In this document: positions 1 to 10,076 of the stretch, in pieces
Numbering within the stretch: the first letter of the stretch is position 1
Layout: each line of letters opens with the position of its first letter
DNA from: Streptomyces sp. NBC_01439
GTDB lineage: Bacteria > Actinomycetota > Actinomycetes > Streptomycetales > Streptomycetaceae
Assembly (NCBI RefSeq): GCF_036227605.1
Contig: NZ_CP109487.1
Location: forward strand, 3,422,001 to 3,486,000
Reading direction: 5' to 3'
Length of the DNA: 64,000 nt
Made by a program: the position numbers and the translations under genes
The notes under the pieces: generated by a model
Seen by the model: the letters and a program-made list of their open reading frames with translations, nothing else
Database searches by the model: none
Told to the model about the DNA's origin: nothing

Positions 1-428
1 GGCGAGAAGAAGTGGGCGCCGACGACCCGCTCCGGACGCTCCGTCACGGCCGCGATCTTCGTGATCGGGATGGCGGAGGTGTTGGAGGCGAGGATCGCGT
101 CCTCGCGGACGATCTTGTCCAGGGCGCGGAAGATCTCGTGCTTGATCTCGATCTTCTCGAAGGCCGCCTCCACCACGATGTCGACGTCGGCGACCGCGTC
201 GAGGTCCGTGGTGGTGGTGATGCGGGCGAGCGCCGCCTCGGCGTCCTCCGCCGTCAGCTTCCCCTTGGAGACGAACTTGTCGTAGGAGGCCTTGATTCCG
301 TCCGTGCCACGGGTCAGCGCGGCTTCGGTGACGTCGCGGAGCACGACGTCCCAACCCGCCTGAGCGGAGACCTGCGCGATTCCGGAACCCATGAGTCCGG
401 CACCGATGACGGCGAGCTTCCCAGCCAC
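1..428 (-). CDS. 3-hydroxybutyryl-CoA / 3-hydroxyacyl-CoA dehydrogenase, N-terminal part (3' end outside window)
   Basis: NAD-dependent dehydrogenase of acyl-CoA metabolism; only about 142 residues are present because the gene runs off the left edge. The GTG start at 428 gives MAGKLAVIGAGLMGSGIAQ, a textbook Rossmann GxGxxG loop (GAGLMGSG, residues 9-16), and later VVEAAFEKIEIK and ASNTSAIPIT, which match the NAD-binding domain of the HbdA/FadB2 family. Family members are about 280-290 residues, so roughly half is missing. It is transcribed leftward, away from the rest of the window; the 156 bp upstream hold no gene. Whether it acts in beta-oxidation or in butyryl-CoA supply for polyketide precursors cannot be told from this fragment. 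Confidence 0.9.
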   Translation of the reverse strand, partial: MAGKLAVIGAGLMGSGIAQVSAQAGWDVVLRDVTEAALTRGTDGIKASYDKFVSKGKLTAEDAEAALARITTTTDLDAVADVDIVVEAAFEKIEIKHEIFRALDKIVREDAILASNTSAIPITKIAAVTERPERVVGAHFFS

Positions 429-584
429 TACACACCCCTCGTTTCCCTACGGCACAGTCACGTAGTCACTCCGGCGGAGACTAGCGCCCGGGCGGTGCGG
501 TGTGACCGTGAAGTAACACGCGTCACGTCTCAGATGACGGACATCACACCGGTACGGCCCAGCAGCCCTGCCCGGCCGTCCAGT

Positions 585-1127
585 TCACGCACCGTCGGCC
601 CCGGGGCACTTCTCGGCCAGTGCGCGCAGTCGCCGCAGCTCCTTGCGCGCGGCCCCGAGATGCCCGATTTCGACGGCCATGGCGCCCCGGCCCGCGAGGT
701 AGTGCGCGTCGGCCCCGGCCTGCGCGTCCGCGTGCGGGCAGGTATGGATCTCCCGTTGCAGGAAGCGGAGCCGCGCGAGGATGTCGCGGGCCGCGGGGAG
801 GTACGCCCGCGCGGGCGCGTGCTCCGCGCGCAGCATGTCCTTGGCGTAGTCCCAGACACGCGCGTCGTGTTCGGCGGCGCCCGGTTCGCCCGGATGGTGC
901 GGATGCTCCGCCCAGCGGGCGGCGTGCTCGCGCAGGTCGTCGACGCGGTCGAGGGCCTCCCCCAGCCGCCCGGCGGCCACGGCCGCGCGCCCGTCCCGGG
1001 CGCACTCGGCCGGTTCGGCGAGGTGGTGGTCCGGACCCGGTGCGTGCCGGGTCGCCAGGAAGCCCGCCAGGAGGTCGATCTGCTGGGCGGCCTCGGCCAG
1101 CCGCCAGGTGTAGTACGCGTCGGCCAC
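585..1127 (-). CDS. hypothetical protein, 180 aa, His/Ala-rich helical
   Basis: I do not recognise a family. The GTG start at 1127 has a purine-rich GGGGGAG stretch upstream. The protein is predicted to be mostly alpha-helical and is rich in Ala, Arg and His (HAPGPDHHLAEP, HPHHPGEP), with no signal peptide or membrane segment. The N-terminus reads MADAYYTWRLAEAAQQIDLL. It is divergent from the cobalamin adenosyltransferase gene with a 106-bp shared upstream region, so both could share a regulatory region. Codon bias at third positions is typical of a real Streptomyces gene. Function unknown. Confidence 0.65.
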   Translation of the reverse strand: MADAYYTWRLAEAAQQIDLLAGFLATRHAPGPDHHLAEPAECARDGRAAVAAGRLGEALDRVDDLREHAARWAEHPHHPGEPGAAEHDARVWDYAKDMLRAEHAPARAYLPAARDILARLRFLQREIHTCPHADAQAGADAHYLAGRGAMAVEIGHLGAARKELRRLRALAEKCPGADGA

Positions 1128-1233
1128 GTGGCCGCTCCCCCGTTCCCGGGGCTCCCACGGCCCCCTCGGACCGTACGCGGACAGCGGCGACCTCGCCCGG
1201 ATTTTCCCCGGCGGGGCCGTCTACCCTGGCCGC

Positions 1234-1806
1234 ATGGTGAACCTCACGCGCATCTACACCCGTACCGGCGACCGGGGCACGACCGCTCTGGGCGACATGA
1301 GCCGTACCGCCAAGACCGACCTGCGGATCTCCGCGTACGCCGACGCCAACGAGGCCAACGCGGCCATCGGGACGGCGATCGCGCTCGGCGGGCTGTCGGC
1401 GGACGTGGTGAAGGTCCTGGTCCGCGTGCAGAACGACCTGTTCGACGTCGGAGCGGACCTGTGCACCCCGGTGGTCGAGAACCCGGAGTACCCGCCGCTG
1501 CGCGTGGAGCAGTTCTACGTGGACAAGCTGGAGGCGGACTGCGACCTCTTCCTGGAGCAGGTGGAGAAGCTGCGCAGCTTCATCCTCCCCGGCGGCACCC
1601 CCGGCGCGGCCCTGCTCCACCAGGCCTGCACCGTGGTCCGCCGCGCCGAGCGCTCGACCTGGGCGGCGCTGGAGGTGCACGGCGAGGTGATGAACCCGCT
1701 GACCGCCACCTACCTGAACCGGCTCTCCGACCTCCTGTTCATCCTGGCCCGGGTGGCCAACAAGGAGGTCGGGGACGTGTTGTGGGTGCCGGGCGGCGAG
1801 CGCTGA
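1234..1806 (+). CDS. PduO-type cob(I)alamin adenosyltransferase
   Basis: Transfers adenosine from ATP to cob(I)alamin to make adenosylcobalamin, the cofactor of methylmalonyl-CoA mutase and related mutases. The 190-aa protein has the N-terminal ATP-binding motif TRTGDRGTTALGD (about residues 8-20) and the C-terminal helices with RRAERS and LNRLSDLLFILAR that are diagnostic of the PduO/MMAB family; full length for the family. ATG start at 1234. It stands alone, divergent from the small gene on its left. No cobalamin riboswitch-like leader can fit, because the upstream gap is only 106 bp. Confidence 0.93.
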   Translation: MVNLTRIYTRTGDRGTTALGDMSRTAKTDLRISAYADANEANAAIGTAIALGGLSADVVKVLVRVQNDLFDVGADLCTPVVENPEYPPLRVEQFYVDKLEADCDLFLEQVEKLRSFILPGGTPGAALLHQACTVVRRAERSTWAALEVHGEVMNPLTATYLNRLSDLLFILARVANKEVGDVLWVPGGER

Positions 1807-1859
1807 GCGGGGGTACCGCCGGTCGGTCCGGGCCCGCGGCCCGACCGGCGTGACACCGC

Positions 1860-2441
1860 CTAACCGTCGGTCCGGGCGAGCCTGCGTTCCTCGGCGGCGG
1901 CGTCCGGGACGGCCGGGGGCTTGCTCGGCCAGACCGTGTACGCCGCGGCGACCAGGGCGTGGATCCCGACCACCCGCAGGGCGGCGAACTGCCAGCCCTG
2001 CAGCGAGCTGACGTCGCCCGTGTCGCCCACGTGCCAGATCGCCGCCTGGAGCAGGCCGAGGGCAACGGCCGCGCCGAGGACGGTGCGGGCCCACAGCTTC
2101 CACTCGTGGACGGCCCGCGCCTTGCCGTAGCCGGCGCCGACCGGCTTGGGCCCGCCGGCCAGGCGGTACGCGGCGTGCCCGTCGAGCCACTTGATCGTGT
2201 AGTGGCCGTAGGCCACGGTGTAGCCGATGTAGAGCGCCGCGACACCGTGCTTCCAGTCGGGTTCCGCCCCGTTCTTGAGGTCGACCGTGGTGACGACCAG
2301 CAGGATCAGCTCCATCAGCGGCTCGCACAGCAGGACCGCCGCCCCCAGCCCGGGCATCTTCGCGAGGTACCGCAGCGCCAGTCCGGCCGCCAGCAGTACC
2401 CAGAAGCCGACCTCGCAGGCGATGATCAGCGCGACGATCAT
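1860..2441 (-). CDS. integral membrane protein, 193 aa
   Basis: The start is placed at ATG 2441 (MIVALIIACEVGFWVLLAAG); upstream in-frame codons would overlap the promoter of the divergent kinase gene and add a charged, non-hydrophobic extension. About four membrane segments are visible: residues 3-21, 29-50, roughly 69-82, and 125-180 in two parts. Short conserved-looking loops include LKNGAEPDWKHGVAALYIGYTVAYGHYTIKWLDG. I recognise it as a conserved Streptomyces membrane protein that sits next to this two-component system, but no function is known to me. It is divergent from the kinase gene (164 bp between starts), so a role connected with signal sensing is possible but is only inference. 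Confidence 0.75.
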   Translation of the reverse strand: MIVALIIACEVGFWVLLAAGLALRYLAKMPGLGAAVLLCEPLMELILLVVTTVDLKNGAEPDWKHGVAALYIGYTVAYGHYTIKWLDGHAAYRLAGGPKPVGAGYGKARAVHEWKLWARTVLGAAVALGLLQAAIWHVGDTGDVSSLQGWQFAALRVVGIHALVAAAYTVWPSKPPAVPDAAAEERRLARTDG

Positions 2442-2604
2442 GGGACTCTCCGTCCGCTCGGGTTCTCCGTTCCCTTCCAGGCTCCCGTCCGGCCGGGTCC
2501 GATACGTCGTCTCCATTGACCATGTGGGCCTGCATCGTTCGATGTACCCGAACCTCGGCCTGCCTGCCGACGTGCGGGGCCCGTGCACCCTGTTGGATGG
2601 GAAC

Positions 2605-3789
2605 GTGACCGAGAAGAGCCTGCGCCCCCACCGTGACGACGTCTTCCTCGCGGTGGTCAGCACGGCCGCGGGCCTGGTCTTCTGGTCGCTCGGCGTCTAC
2701 AGCAGCCCCGGCCGGGGCTTCCTGCCGGCCTGGGCGGCCCTGGTCCCGCTCGTGGTCCTCGGCTCGATGGAGCTGCTGCGCCGCACCAAGCCGAATCTGA
2801 CCCTGACCGTCGGCACCATCGGGGTGATCGTCGACCAGTTCACCGTCGGTAGCCTCGCCACCGTCGTGATCTTCACCGACCTGATGTACGCCGCCGTCGT
2901 GTACGGGAAGCCGGCCATGGCCCGGCGGCTCCCGATCACCACCGGCATGGTCACCCTCGTGGTCACCATCGCGTCGCTGGCCTGGCTGCGCGTCCCGCAG
3001 GCCCTGCTGATCGGCGCGATCACCGGCATCGTGAGCTTCGGCCCGGCCCTGACCGGCGCCACCCTGCGCAACCACCGCGAGGCCGCCGAGGCCGCGCGGC
3101 TGCGCGCCGAGCAGACCGCGCTGTTGGCCGAGATGGACCGCAGCCAGGCCGTGGCTGCCGAGCGCGCCCGGATGGCCCGCGAGCTGCACGACATGGTGGC
3201 CAACCACCTCTCCGCCATCGCCATCCACTCCACCGCCGCGCTCTCCATCGACACGGCCGCGACCAGCCGGGACGCGCTCGGGGTGATCCGCGAGAACAGC
3301 GTGCAGGGACTGGCCGAAATGCGTCGGCTGATCGGGCTGCTGCGGGACGCCGGCGGCGACACGGAGCCGGTCGCCGTGCCCTCGTTGGACGGCCTGGAGG
3401 CCCTGCTCGGGCAGGCCAGGACCAACGGCTCGGCCAGCGGGCTGACGTTCGCGCTCCACGACGACCGCCCCTCCGGGGAGCCTGCGGCGGCGCCCGTGGA
3501 ACTCGCCGCGTACCGGATCGTCCAGGAGTCGCTGACCAACGCCCTCAAGCACGCCGCCCCGGGCACCGTCACCGTCCGCGTGGCGCACGCCGACGGGCTG
3601 CTGACCGTGGGGGTGGACTCGCCCTTCGGGGATCGGCCCGGGCCCCGCGCCCCGGGCTCGGGAGCCGGGCTGATCGGCATGCGGGAGCGGACGGAGCTGC
3701 TGGGCGGGGAGTTCACGGCGGGGCGGTCCGGTGCGGTCTGGCAGGTGCGGGCGACACTGCCCGCGGAGGAGAAAGCGGTGGAGGCATGA
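2605..3789 (+). CDS. chiS: sensor histidine kinase of the NarX/DesK (HisKA_3) type, ChiS-like
   Basis: Membrane-bound sensor kinase, 394 aa with the GTG start at 2605, which is preceded by GGATGGGA; ATG 2542 in the same frame is an alternative. Membrane helices fill residues 12-150, then a coiled linker (NHREAAEAARLRAEQ), the HisKA_3 dimerisation helix ERARMARELHDMVANHLS with phosphoacceptor His195, and a HATPase_c domain (AAYRIVQESLTNALKHA N-box, GAGLIGMRERTELLGG G-box). The stop overlaps the ATG of the response regulator gene (ATGA). Position immediately upstream of a chitinase gene matches the ChiS/ChiR pair known from S. coelicolor and S. thermoviolaceus; the symbol rests on that context. 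Confidence 0.85.
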   Translation: MTEKSLRPHRDDVFLAVVSTAAGLVFWSLGVYSSPGRGFLPAWAALVPLVVLGSMELLRRTKPNLTLTVGTIGVIVDQFTVGSLATVVIFTDLMYAAVVYGKPAMARRLPITTGMVTLVVTIASLAWLRVPQALLIGAITGIVSFGPALTGATLRNHREAAEAARLRAEQTALLAEMDRSQAVAAERARMARELHDMVANHLSAIAIHSTAALSIDTAATSRDALGVIRENSVQGLAEMRRLIGLLRDAGGDTEPVAVPSLDGLEALLGQARTNGSASGLTFALHDDRPSGEPAAAPVELAAYRIVQESLTNALKHAAPGTVTVRVAHADGLLTVGVDSPFGDRPGPRAPGSGAGLIGMRERTELLGGEFTAGRSGAVWQVRATLPAEEKAVEA

Positions 3790-4439
3790 CCATTCGGGTG
3801 GTGGTGGCGGAGGATCAGGGCGCGGTCCGGGCCGGGCTGGTGCTCATCCTGCGCAGCGCGGGCGACGTGGAGGTGGTGGGCGAGGCGGGCGACGGCGAGG
3901 AAGCGGTGCGCCTGGCCCGGGAGCTACGGCCGGATCTCGTCCTCATGGACGTGCAGATGCCCCGGCTCGACGGGGTGTCCGCGACCCGTCAGGTGGTCTC
4001 GGAGGGCCTGGCCGACGTCCTGGTGCTGACCACCTTCGACCTCGACGAGTACGTCTTCGGGGCGCTGCGCGCGGGGGCCGCGGGCTTCCTGCTGAAGAAC
4101 GCGGACGCCGCGGAGCTGATCGCGGCGGTACGGACCGTCGCGCGCGGGGAGGGGCTGATCTCCCCGGCGGTGACCAGGCGGCTGATCGCGGAGTTCGCGG
4201 CGCCCCGCCCGGCGCGGCCCGCCCCGGCGCCGGAGCGGGCCGCGGCGGTCGCCTCTCTCACCCGGCGGGAGCGGGAGGTGCTGAGCGCGCTGGGCGAGGG
4301 CCTGTCGAACGCGGAGATCGCCGTGCGCCTGGAGATGGCGGAGGCGACGGCCAAGACGCACGTCAGCCGGTTGCTCGGCAAGCTGGAGCTGCGCAGCAGG
4401 CTCCAAGCGGCCGTGCTGGCGCAGGAGTTGGGGATATAG
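3786..4439 (+). CDS. chiR: NarL/LuxR-family response regulator, ChiR-like
   Basis: 217-aa DNA-binding partner of the upstream kinase, translationally coupled to it through a 4-nt ATGA overlap. Receiver domain at residues 1-120 with acidic pocket E9/D10, phosphoacceptor Asp55 (LVLMDVQMPRLDG) and conserved T/K positions (TTFD, LLKNAD). The linker is Pro/Ala-rich (about 140-155) and the C-terminal LuxR helix-turn-helix starts at LTRREREVLSALGEGLSNAEIA. In the known ChiS/ChiR systems the regulator activates the adjacent chitinase gene; here the chitinase promoter begins about 20 bp after this stop codon, consistent with the same role. Confidence 0.87.
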   Translation: MTIRVVVAEDQGAVRAGLVLILRSAGDVEVVGEAGDGEEAVRLARELRPDLVLMDVQMPRLDGVSATRQVVSEGLADVLVLTTFDLDEYVFGALRAGAAGFLLKNADAAELIAAVRTVARGEGLISPAVTRRLIAEFAAPRPARPAPAPERAAAVASLTRREREVLSALGEGLSNAEIAVRLEMAEATAKTHVSRLLGKLELRSRLQAAVLAQELGI

Positions 4440-4455
4440 GCACGTAGGCGCGCAC

Positions 4456-4497
4456 CGGTCTGGACCTCTTGACGGTTGGTCCAGACCTTTCTACGCT
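4456..4497 (+). promoter_or_regulatory. chitinase promoter with two 12-bp direct repeats (DasR/dre-like) around -35
   Basis: Repeat 1 CGGTCTGGACCT (4456-4467) and repeat 2 TGGTCCAGACCT (4477-4488) lie exactly 21 bp apart, i.e. two helical turns. Between and after them are a -35 TTGACG (4469-4474) and a -10 TACGCT (4492-4497) with 17-bp spacing; repeat 2 occupies the spacer. Repeat 2 is identical to the direct-repeat consensus I remember from Streptomyces chitinase promoters, and repeat 1 resembles the DasR site (ACTGGTCTAGACCACT) with three mismatches over 16 bp. This predicts repression or control by the N-acetylglucosamine regulator DasR together with ChiR. Confidence 0.85.
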
Positions 4498-4611
4498 CGC
4501 CGCAACACTGTGGTGAGCGTGCCATGACAAAGCGTGCTCACGGGCGGCGCAGGTCCCACCCCCATGTCGCAGTCGGCCCCACGACCGCGACGGACCTACG
4601 GAGGATCACCC

Positions 4612-6465
4612 TTGAGCACAGCATCCCCACCCCGCACCGGGCGCACCCGGCTCTTCCACCGCGTCGCGGCGATCGTGGCCGCGCTCGCCCTGCCCGTCAC
4701 CGGCCTCGTCGCACTGGCCGGACCGGCCCAGGCAGCCGCAGCCGCGACGGCGACGTACACCAAGGTCTCCGACTGGGGCTCCGGCTTCGAGGGCAAGTGG
4801 GTGGTGAAGAACACCGGCACCACCACCCTCAGCAGCTGGACCGTGGAGTGGGACTACCCGGCGGGCACCTCGGTCACCTCCGCCTGGGACGCCACCGTCA
4901 CCAGCTCGGGCACCCACTGGACCGCCAAGAACCTCGGCTGGAACGGCACCCTCGCCCCCGGCGCGAGCGCCAGCTTCGGCTTCAACGGCGCCGGCGCCGG
5001 CGCCCCGAGCGGGTGCAAGATCAACGGCGCCTCCTGCGACGGCACCACTCCGCCCGGCGACGCTCCCCCCACCGCTCCCGGCACCCCCACCGCGAGCAAC
5101 GTCGCCGACACCTCGCTCACCTTGACCTGGACCCCGGCCACCGACGACAAGGGCGTCAAGAACTACGACGTCTACCGGGGCTCCGCCAAGATCGCCACGG
5201 TCACCGGGACCAGCTACGCCGACTCCGGCCTGACCAAGGGCACGACGTACACGTACAGCGTCACCGCCCGCGACACCATCGACCAGACGGGCCCCTCCTC
5301 CGGCTCCACCACGGTCACCACGACCGGCGGGGTCATCCCCCCGGACCCGGGCGGCAAGGTCAAGCTCGGCTACTTCACCAACTGGGGCGTCTACGGCCGC
5401 AACTACCACGTGAAGAACCTGGTCACCTCCGGCACCGCGGGCAAGATCACCCACATCAACTACGCCTTCGGCAACGTCCAGAACGGCCAGTGCACCATCG
5501 GGGACGCCTACGCCGACTACGACAAGGCCTACACCGCCGACCAGAGCGTCGACGGCGTCGCCGACACCTGGGACCAGCCGCTGCGCGGCAGCTTCAACCA
5601 GCTGCGCAAGCTGAAGAAGGCCTACCCCAACATCAAAATCCTGTGGTCCTTCGGCGGCTGGACCTGGTCCGGCGGCTTCCCGCAGGCCGCCGCCAACCCG
5701 ACGGCCTTCGCCCAGTCCTGCTACAACCTGGTCGAGGACCCGCGCTGGGCCGACGTCTTCGACGGCATCGACCTGGACTGGGAGTACCCGAACGCCTGCG
5801 GCCTGTCCTGCGACACCAGCGGCCCGGCCGCCTTCAAGAACCTGATGCAGGCCGTGAAGGCCCGGTTCGGCGCGAACAACCTGGTCACCGCGGCCATCAC
5901 CGCCGACGCCTCGGACGGCGGCAAGATCGACAAGGCCGACTACGCGGGCGCCGCGCAGTACGTCGACTTCTACAACGTCATGACGTACGACTTCTTCGGT
6001 GCCTGGGCGGCCCAGGGCCCGACGGCCCCGCACTCCCCGCTCACCTCCTACGCGGGCATCCCGCAGGCCGGCTTCAACTCGGCCGACGCCATCGCCAAGC
6101 TCAAGGCCAAGGGCGTCGCCGGCGCCAAGCTCAACCTCGGCATCGGCTTCTACGGCCGCGGCTGGACCGGAGTGACCCAGGCGGCCCCCGGCGGCACCGC
6201 CACCGGGCCCGCGCCGGGCACGTACGAGCAGGGCATCGAGGACTACAAGGTGCTCAAGACCAGCTGCCCGGCGACCAGCACGGTCGCCGGCACGGCCTAC
6301 GCCAAGTGCGGCAGCAACTGGTGGAGCTACGACACCCCCGCCACGATCGCCGGGAAGATGACCTGGGCCAAGCAGCAGGGCCTCAAGGGGGCCTTCTTCT
6401 GGGAGTTCAGCGGCGACACCACCAACGGTGAACTCGCGAACGCGATCCACACCGGGCTGCAATAA
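4612..6465 (+). CDS. chiC: secreted GH18 chitinase with CBM2 and fibronectin type III domains
   Basis: Extracellular endochitinase. The TTG start at 4612 is chosen because GGAGG (4600-4604) lies 7 nt upstream; an earlier in-frame codon at 4534 lacks such a site. Signal peptide about residues 1-41 ending GPAQA; cellulose/chitin-binding CBM2 about 45-145 (TYTKVSDWGSGFEGKW...); FnIII about 155-245 (PGTPTASNVADTSLTLTW); GH18 barrel about 255-612 with SFGGW at 346-350 and the catalytic DGIDLDWEYP at 384-393, acid Glu391. The domain order CBM-FnIII-catalytic is that of ChiC-type Streptomyces enzymes. It follows the chiS-chiR genes but has its own promoter. Confidence 0.95.
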   Translation: MSTASPPRTGRTRLFHRVAAIVAALALPVTGLVALAGPAQAAAAATATYTKVSDWGSGFEGKWVVKNTGTTTLSSWTVEWDYPAGTSVTSAWDATVTSSGTHWTAKNLGWNGTLAPGASASFGFNGAGAGAPSGCKINGASCDGTTPPGDAPPTAPGTPTASNVADTSLTLTWTPATDDKGVKNYDVYRGSAKIATVTGTSYADSGLTKGTTYTYSVTARDTIDQTGPSSGSTTVTTTGGVIPPDPGGKVKLGYFTNWGVYGRNYHVKNLVTSGTAGKITHINYAFGNVQNGQCTIGDAYADYDKAYTADQSVDGVADTWDQPLRGSFNQLRKLKKAYPNIKILWSFGGWTWSGGFPQAAANPTAFAQSCYNLVEDPRWADVFDGIDLDWEYPNACGLSCDTSGPAAFKNLMQAVKARFGANNLVTAAITADASDGGKIDKADYAGAAQYVDFYNVMTYDFFGAWAAQGPTAPHSPLTSYAGIPQAGFNSADAIAKLKAKGVAGAKLNLGIGFYGRGWTGVTQAAPGGTATGPAPGTYEQGIEDYKVLKTSCPATSTVAGTAYAKCGSNWWSYDTPATIAGKMTWAKQQGLKGAFFWEFSGDTTNGELANAIHTGLQ

Positions 6466-6470
6466 GGACC

Positions 6471-6510
6471 GAAGCCGGGGAGACGGGTCCGCCCCCGTCT
6501 CCCCGGCTTC
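6471..6510. terminator. bidirectional terminator hairpin between chiC and the DUF2550 gene
   Basis: Perfect 17-bp stem GAAGCCGGGGAGACGGG (6471-6487) with CCCGTCTCCCCGGCTTC (6494-6510), six-base loop TCCGCC, starting 5 nt after the chitinase stop. The convergent gene ends at 6523, so it can serve both. Confidence 0.85.
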
Positions 6511-6522
6511 TCGGCGTACCGG

Positions 6523-6975
6523 CTAGGCCACGTTCACCCGCTGGCCGGGGGGCGCCGCCTCCAGCCACGCGAGGAACCCGGTCAGCGCGTCCTCGCTCAT
6601 CGCCAGCTCCAGGCGGGTCCCCCGGTGGAGGCAGCCGAGCACGACGGCGTCGGAGAGCAGCGCCAGCTCCTCCTCGCCCTCCGGGGCACGGCGGGCGACG
6701 ACCTCGATGGAGGAGCGCTCCAGCAGCCGCCGCGGGCGCGGGGAGTACGAGAACACCCGGAACCACTCGATCCGGTCACCGCTGTAGCGCGCGACCCCGT
6801 ACACCCAGCCCTTGCCGGAGATGTCGGGCTCCTCGGACACGCCCCAGCGCATGCTGCAGTCGAAGGTGCCGCCGGACCGCTGGATGAGTCTGCGGCGCAA
6901 CCCGAAGACAAACAGCCCGATCACCACCAGGATGACGACCAGGCCGCTCACAAGCAGAGCGAGGAGCATCTTCAC
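6523..6975 (-). CDS. DUF2550 family membrane-anchored protein
   Basis: 150-aa protein with one N-terminal membrane helix (LLALLVSGLVVILVVIGLFVFGL) followed by a cytoplasmic domain containing the family hallmark GTFDCSMRWG and GWVYGVARYSGDRIEWFRVFSYSPRPRRLL. DUF2550 proteins are regularly found directly downstream of atpC in actinobacteria, which is the arrangement here. Start: GTG 6975 or ATG 6969; AGGAGG lies 3 nt before the GTG and 9 nt before the ATG, so 6969 is also plausible. Function unknown; it is probably transcribed with or just after the atp operon, although hairpins separate it from atpC. Confidence 0.88.
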   Translation of the reverse strand: MKMLLALLVSGLVVILVVIGLFVFGLRRRLIQRSGGTFDCSMRWGVSEEPDISGKGWVYGVARYSGDRIEWFRVFSYSPRPRRLLERSSIEVVARRAPEGEEELALLSDAVVLGCLHRGTRLELAMSEDALTGFLAWLEAAPPGQRVNVA

Positions 6976-7009
6976 CGACCTCCTCGCTCATCGAATACAC
7001 ATGAGAAAC

Positions 7010-7133
7010 GGGGGCCCCTCCCAGACGGAGTCTGGGGGAGGACCTGCATCGCCTCAGCCGCGACCCGGTCTGGAAAATTCCAGCACGGACCGCGGCTGAG
7101 GTCTGTCGGGTCCCGGAGGTCGCCCCCCGGGAC
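7010..7133. terminator. hairpin cluster at the 3' end of the atp operon
   Basis: Three inverted repeats between atpC and the DUF2550 gene: GTCCCGG (7110-7116) with CCGGGAC (7127-7133); CCTCAGCCGCG (7052-7062) with CGCGGCTGAGG (7091-7101), containing CTGGAA/TTCCAG (7070-7083); and CCTCCCAGAC/GTCTGGGGGAGG around 7017-7041. The last resembles the short dispersed palindromes common in Streptomyces intergenic DNA. The first two suit transcription termination after atpC. Confidence 0.6.
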
Positions 7134-7159
7134 TCAAACGATCAAACTCCGACGGGCGT

Positions 7160-7531
7160 TCAGCCCGTTACGGCGCGCAGCCGGACATCAGCGCGACGCT
7201 CGGCGGCCGCATCGGCCTCCGCCTTCGCGCGCTCCAGTGCCCGCTCCGCACGCTGGACGTCAATCTCGTCCGCGAGCTCGGCGATCTCGGCCAGCAGGGA
7301 CAGCTTGTTGTCCGCGAACGAGATGAAACCGCCGTGCACCGCGGCGACGACGGTGTTGCCGTCGCTGGTACGGATGGTCACCGGGCCCGATTCCAGCACA
7401 CCGAGAAGCGGCTGGTGACCGGGCATGACGCCGATGTCGCCGGACGTGGTGCGGGCGACAACAAGGGTGGCCTCGCCGGACCAGACATTGCGGTCCGCCG
7501 CGACCAGCTCGACGTGCAGCTCAGCAGCCAA
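7160..7531 (-). CDS. atpC: ATP synthase F1 subunit epsilon
   Basis: Rotor-stalk subunit that couples proton flow to F1 and inhibits ATP hydrolysis. The TTG start at 7531 is preceded by GAGGAG with 5-nt spacing and gives LAAELHVELVAADRNVWSGEA, 123 aa; a GTG at 7552 would add seven residues. The beta-sandwich domain has TTSGDIGVMPGHQPLLGVLE and GGFISFADNKLSLLAE, followed by a short helical C-terminus (AERALERAKAEADAAAERR). Last gene of the leftward atpIBEFHAGDC operon, 165 nt after atpD. Confidence 0.95.
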   Translation of the reverse strand: MAAELHVELVAADRNVWSGEATLVVARTTSGDIGVMPGHQPLLGVLESGPVTIRTSDGNTVVAAVHGGFISFADNKLSLLAEIAELADEIDVQRAERALERAKAEADAAAERRADVRLRAVTG

Positions 7532-7696
7532 GGTGGCTCCTCGGGTCACCACCCGGCGGGTCGGCCGGGTGTTGGGTCAAATTCTAATGGGCGTGGGGAG
7601 AGGGACGGGACACACCCGCCCCTCTCCGTCTGCAGACGGCGTCGGCCTTCGCCGGCGGCCTGCGAACCGGATGCGCTCCGTGAGGAGCGCGCCGGA

Positions 7697-10056
<2,360 letters not shown>

Positions 10057-10076
10057 GAGTCAGGTCCCTTCCGTCG

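Noticed and set aside
1128..1233. Cobalamin riboswitch before the adenosyltransferase gene
   Set aside because: Only 106 bp are available and no B12-box-like sequence was recognised.
12..1853. Long open frame on the plus strand across 1.8 kb
   Set aside because: It crosses the start regions of two other genes and reads Arg/Gly/Pro-rich low-complexity protein, typical of a high-GC shadow frame.
544..3588. 1014-codon open frame on the minus strand
   Set aside because: Antisense to the chiS gene and the cobalamin adenosyltransferase gene; composition (GRG, RRR, HHR) is that of a shadow.
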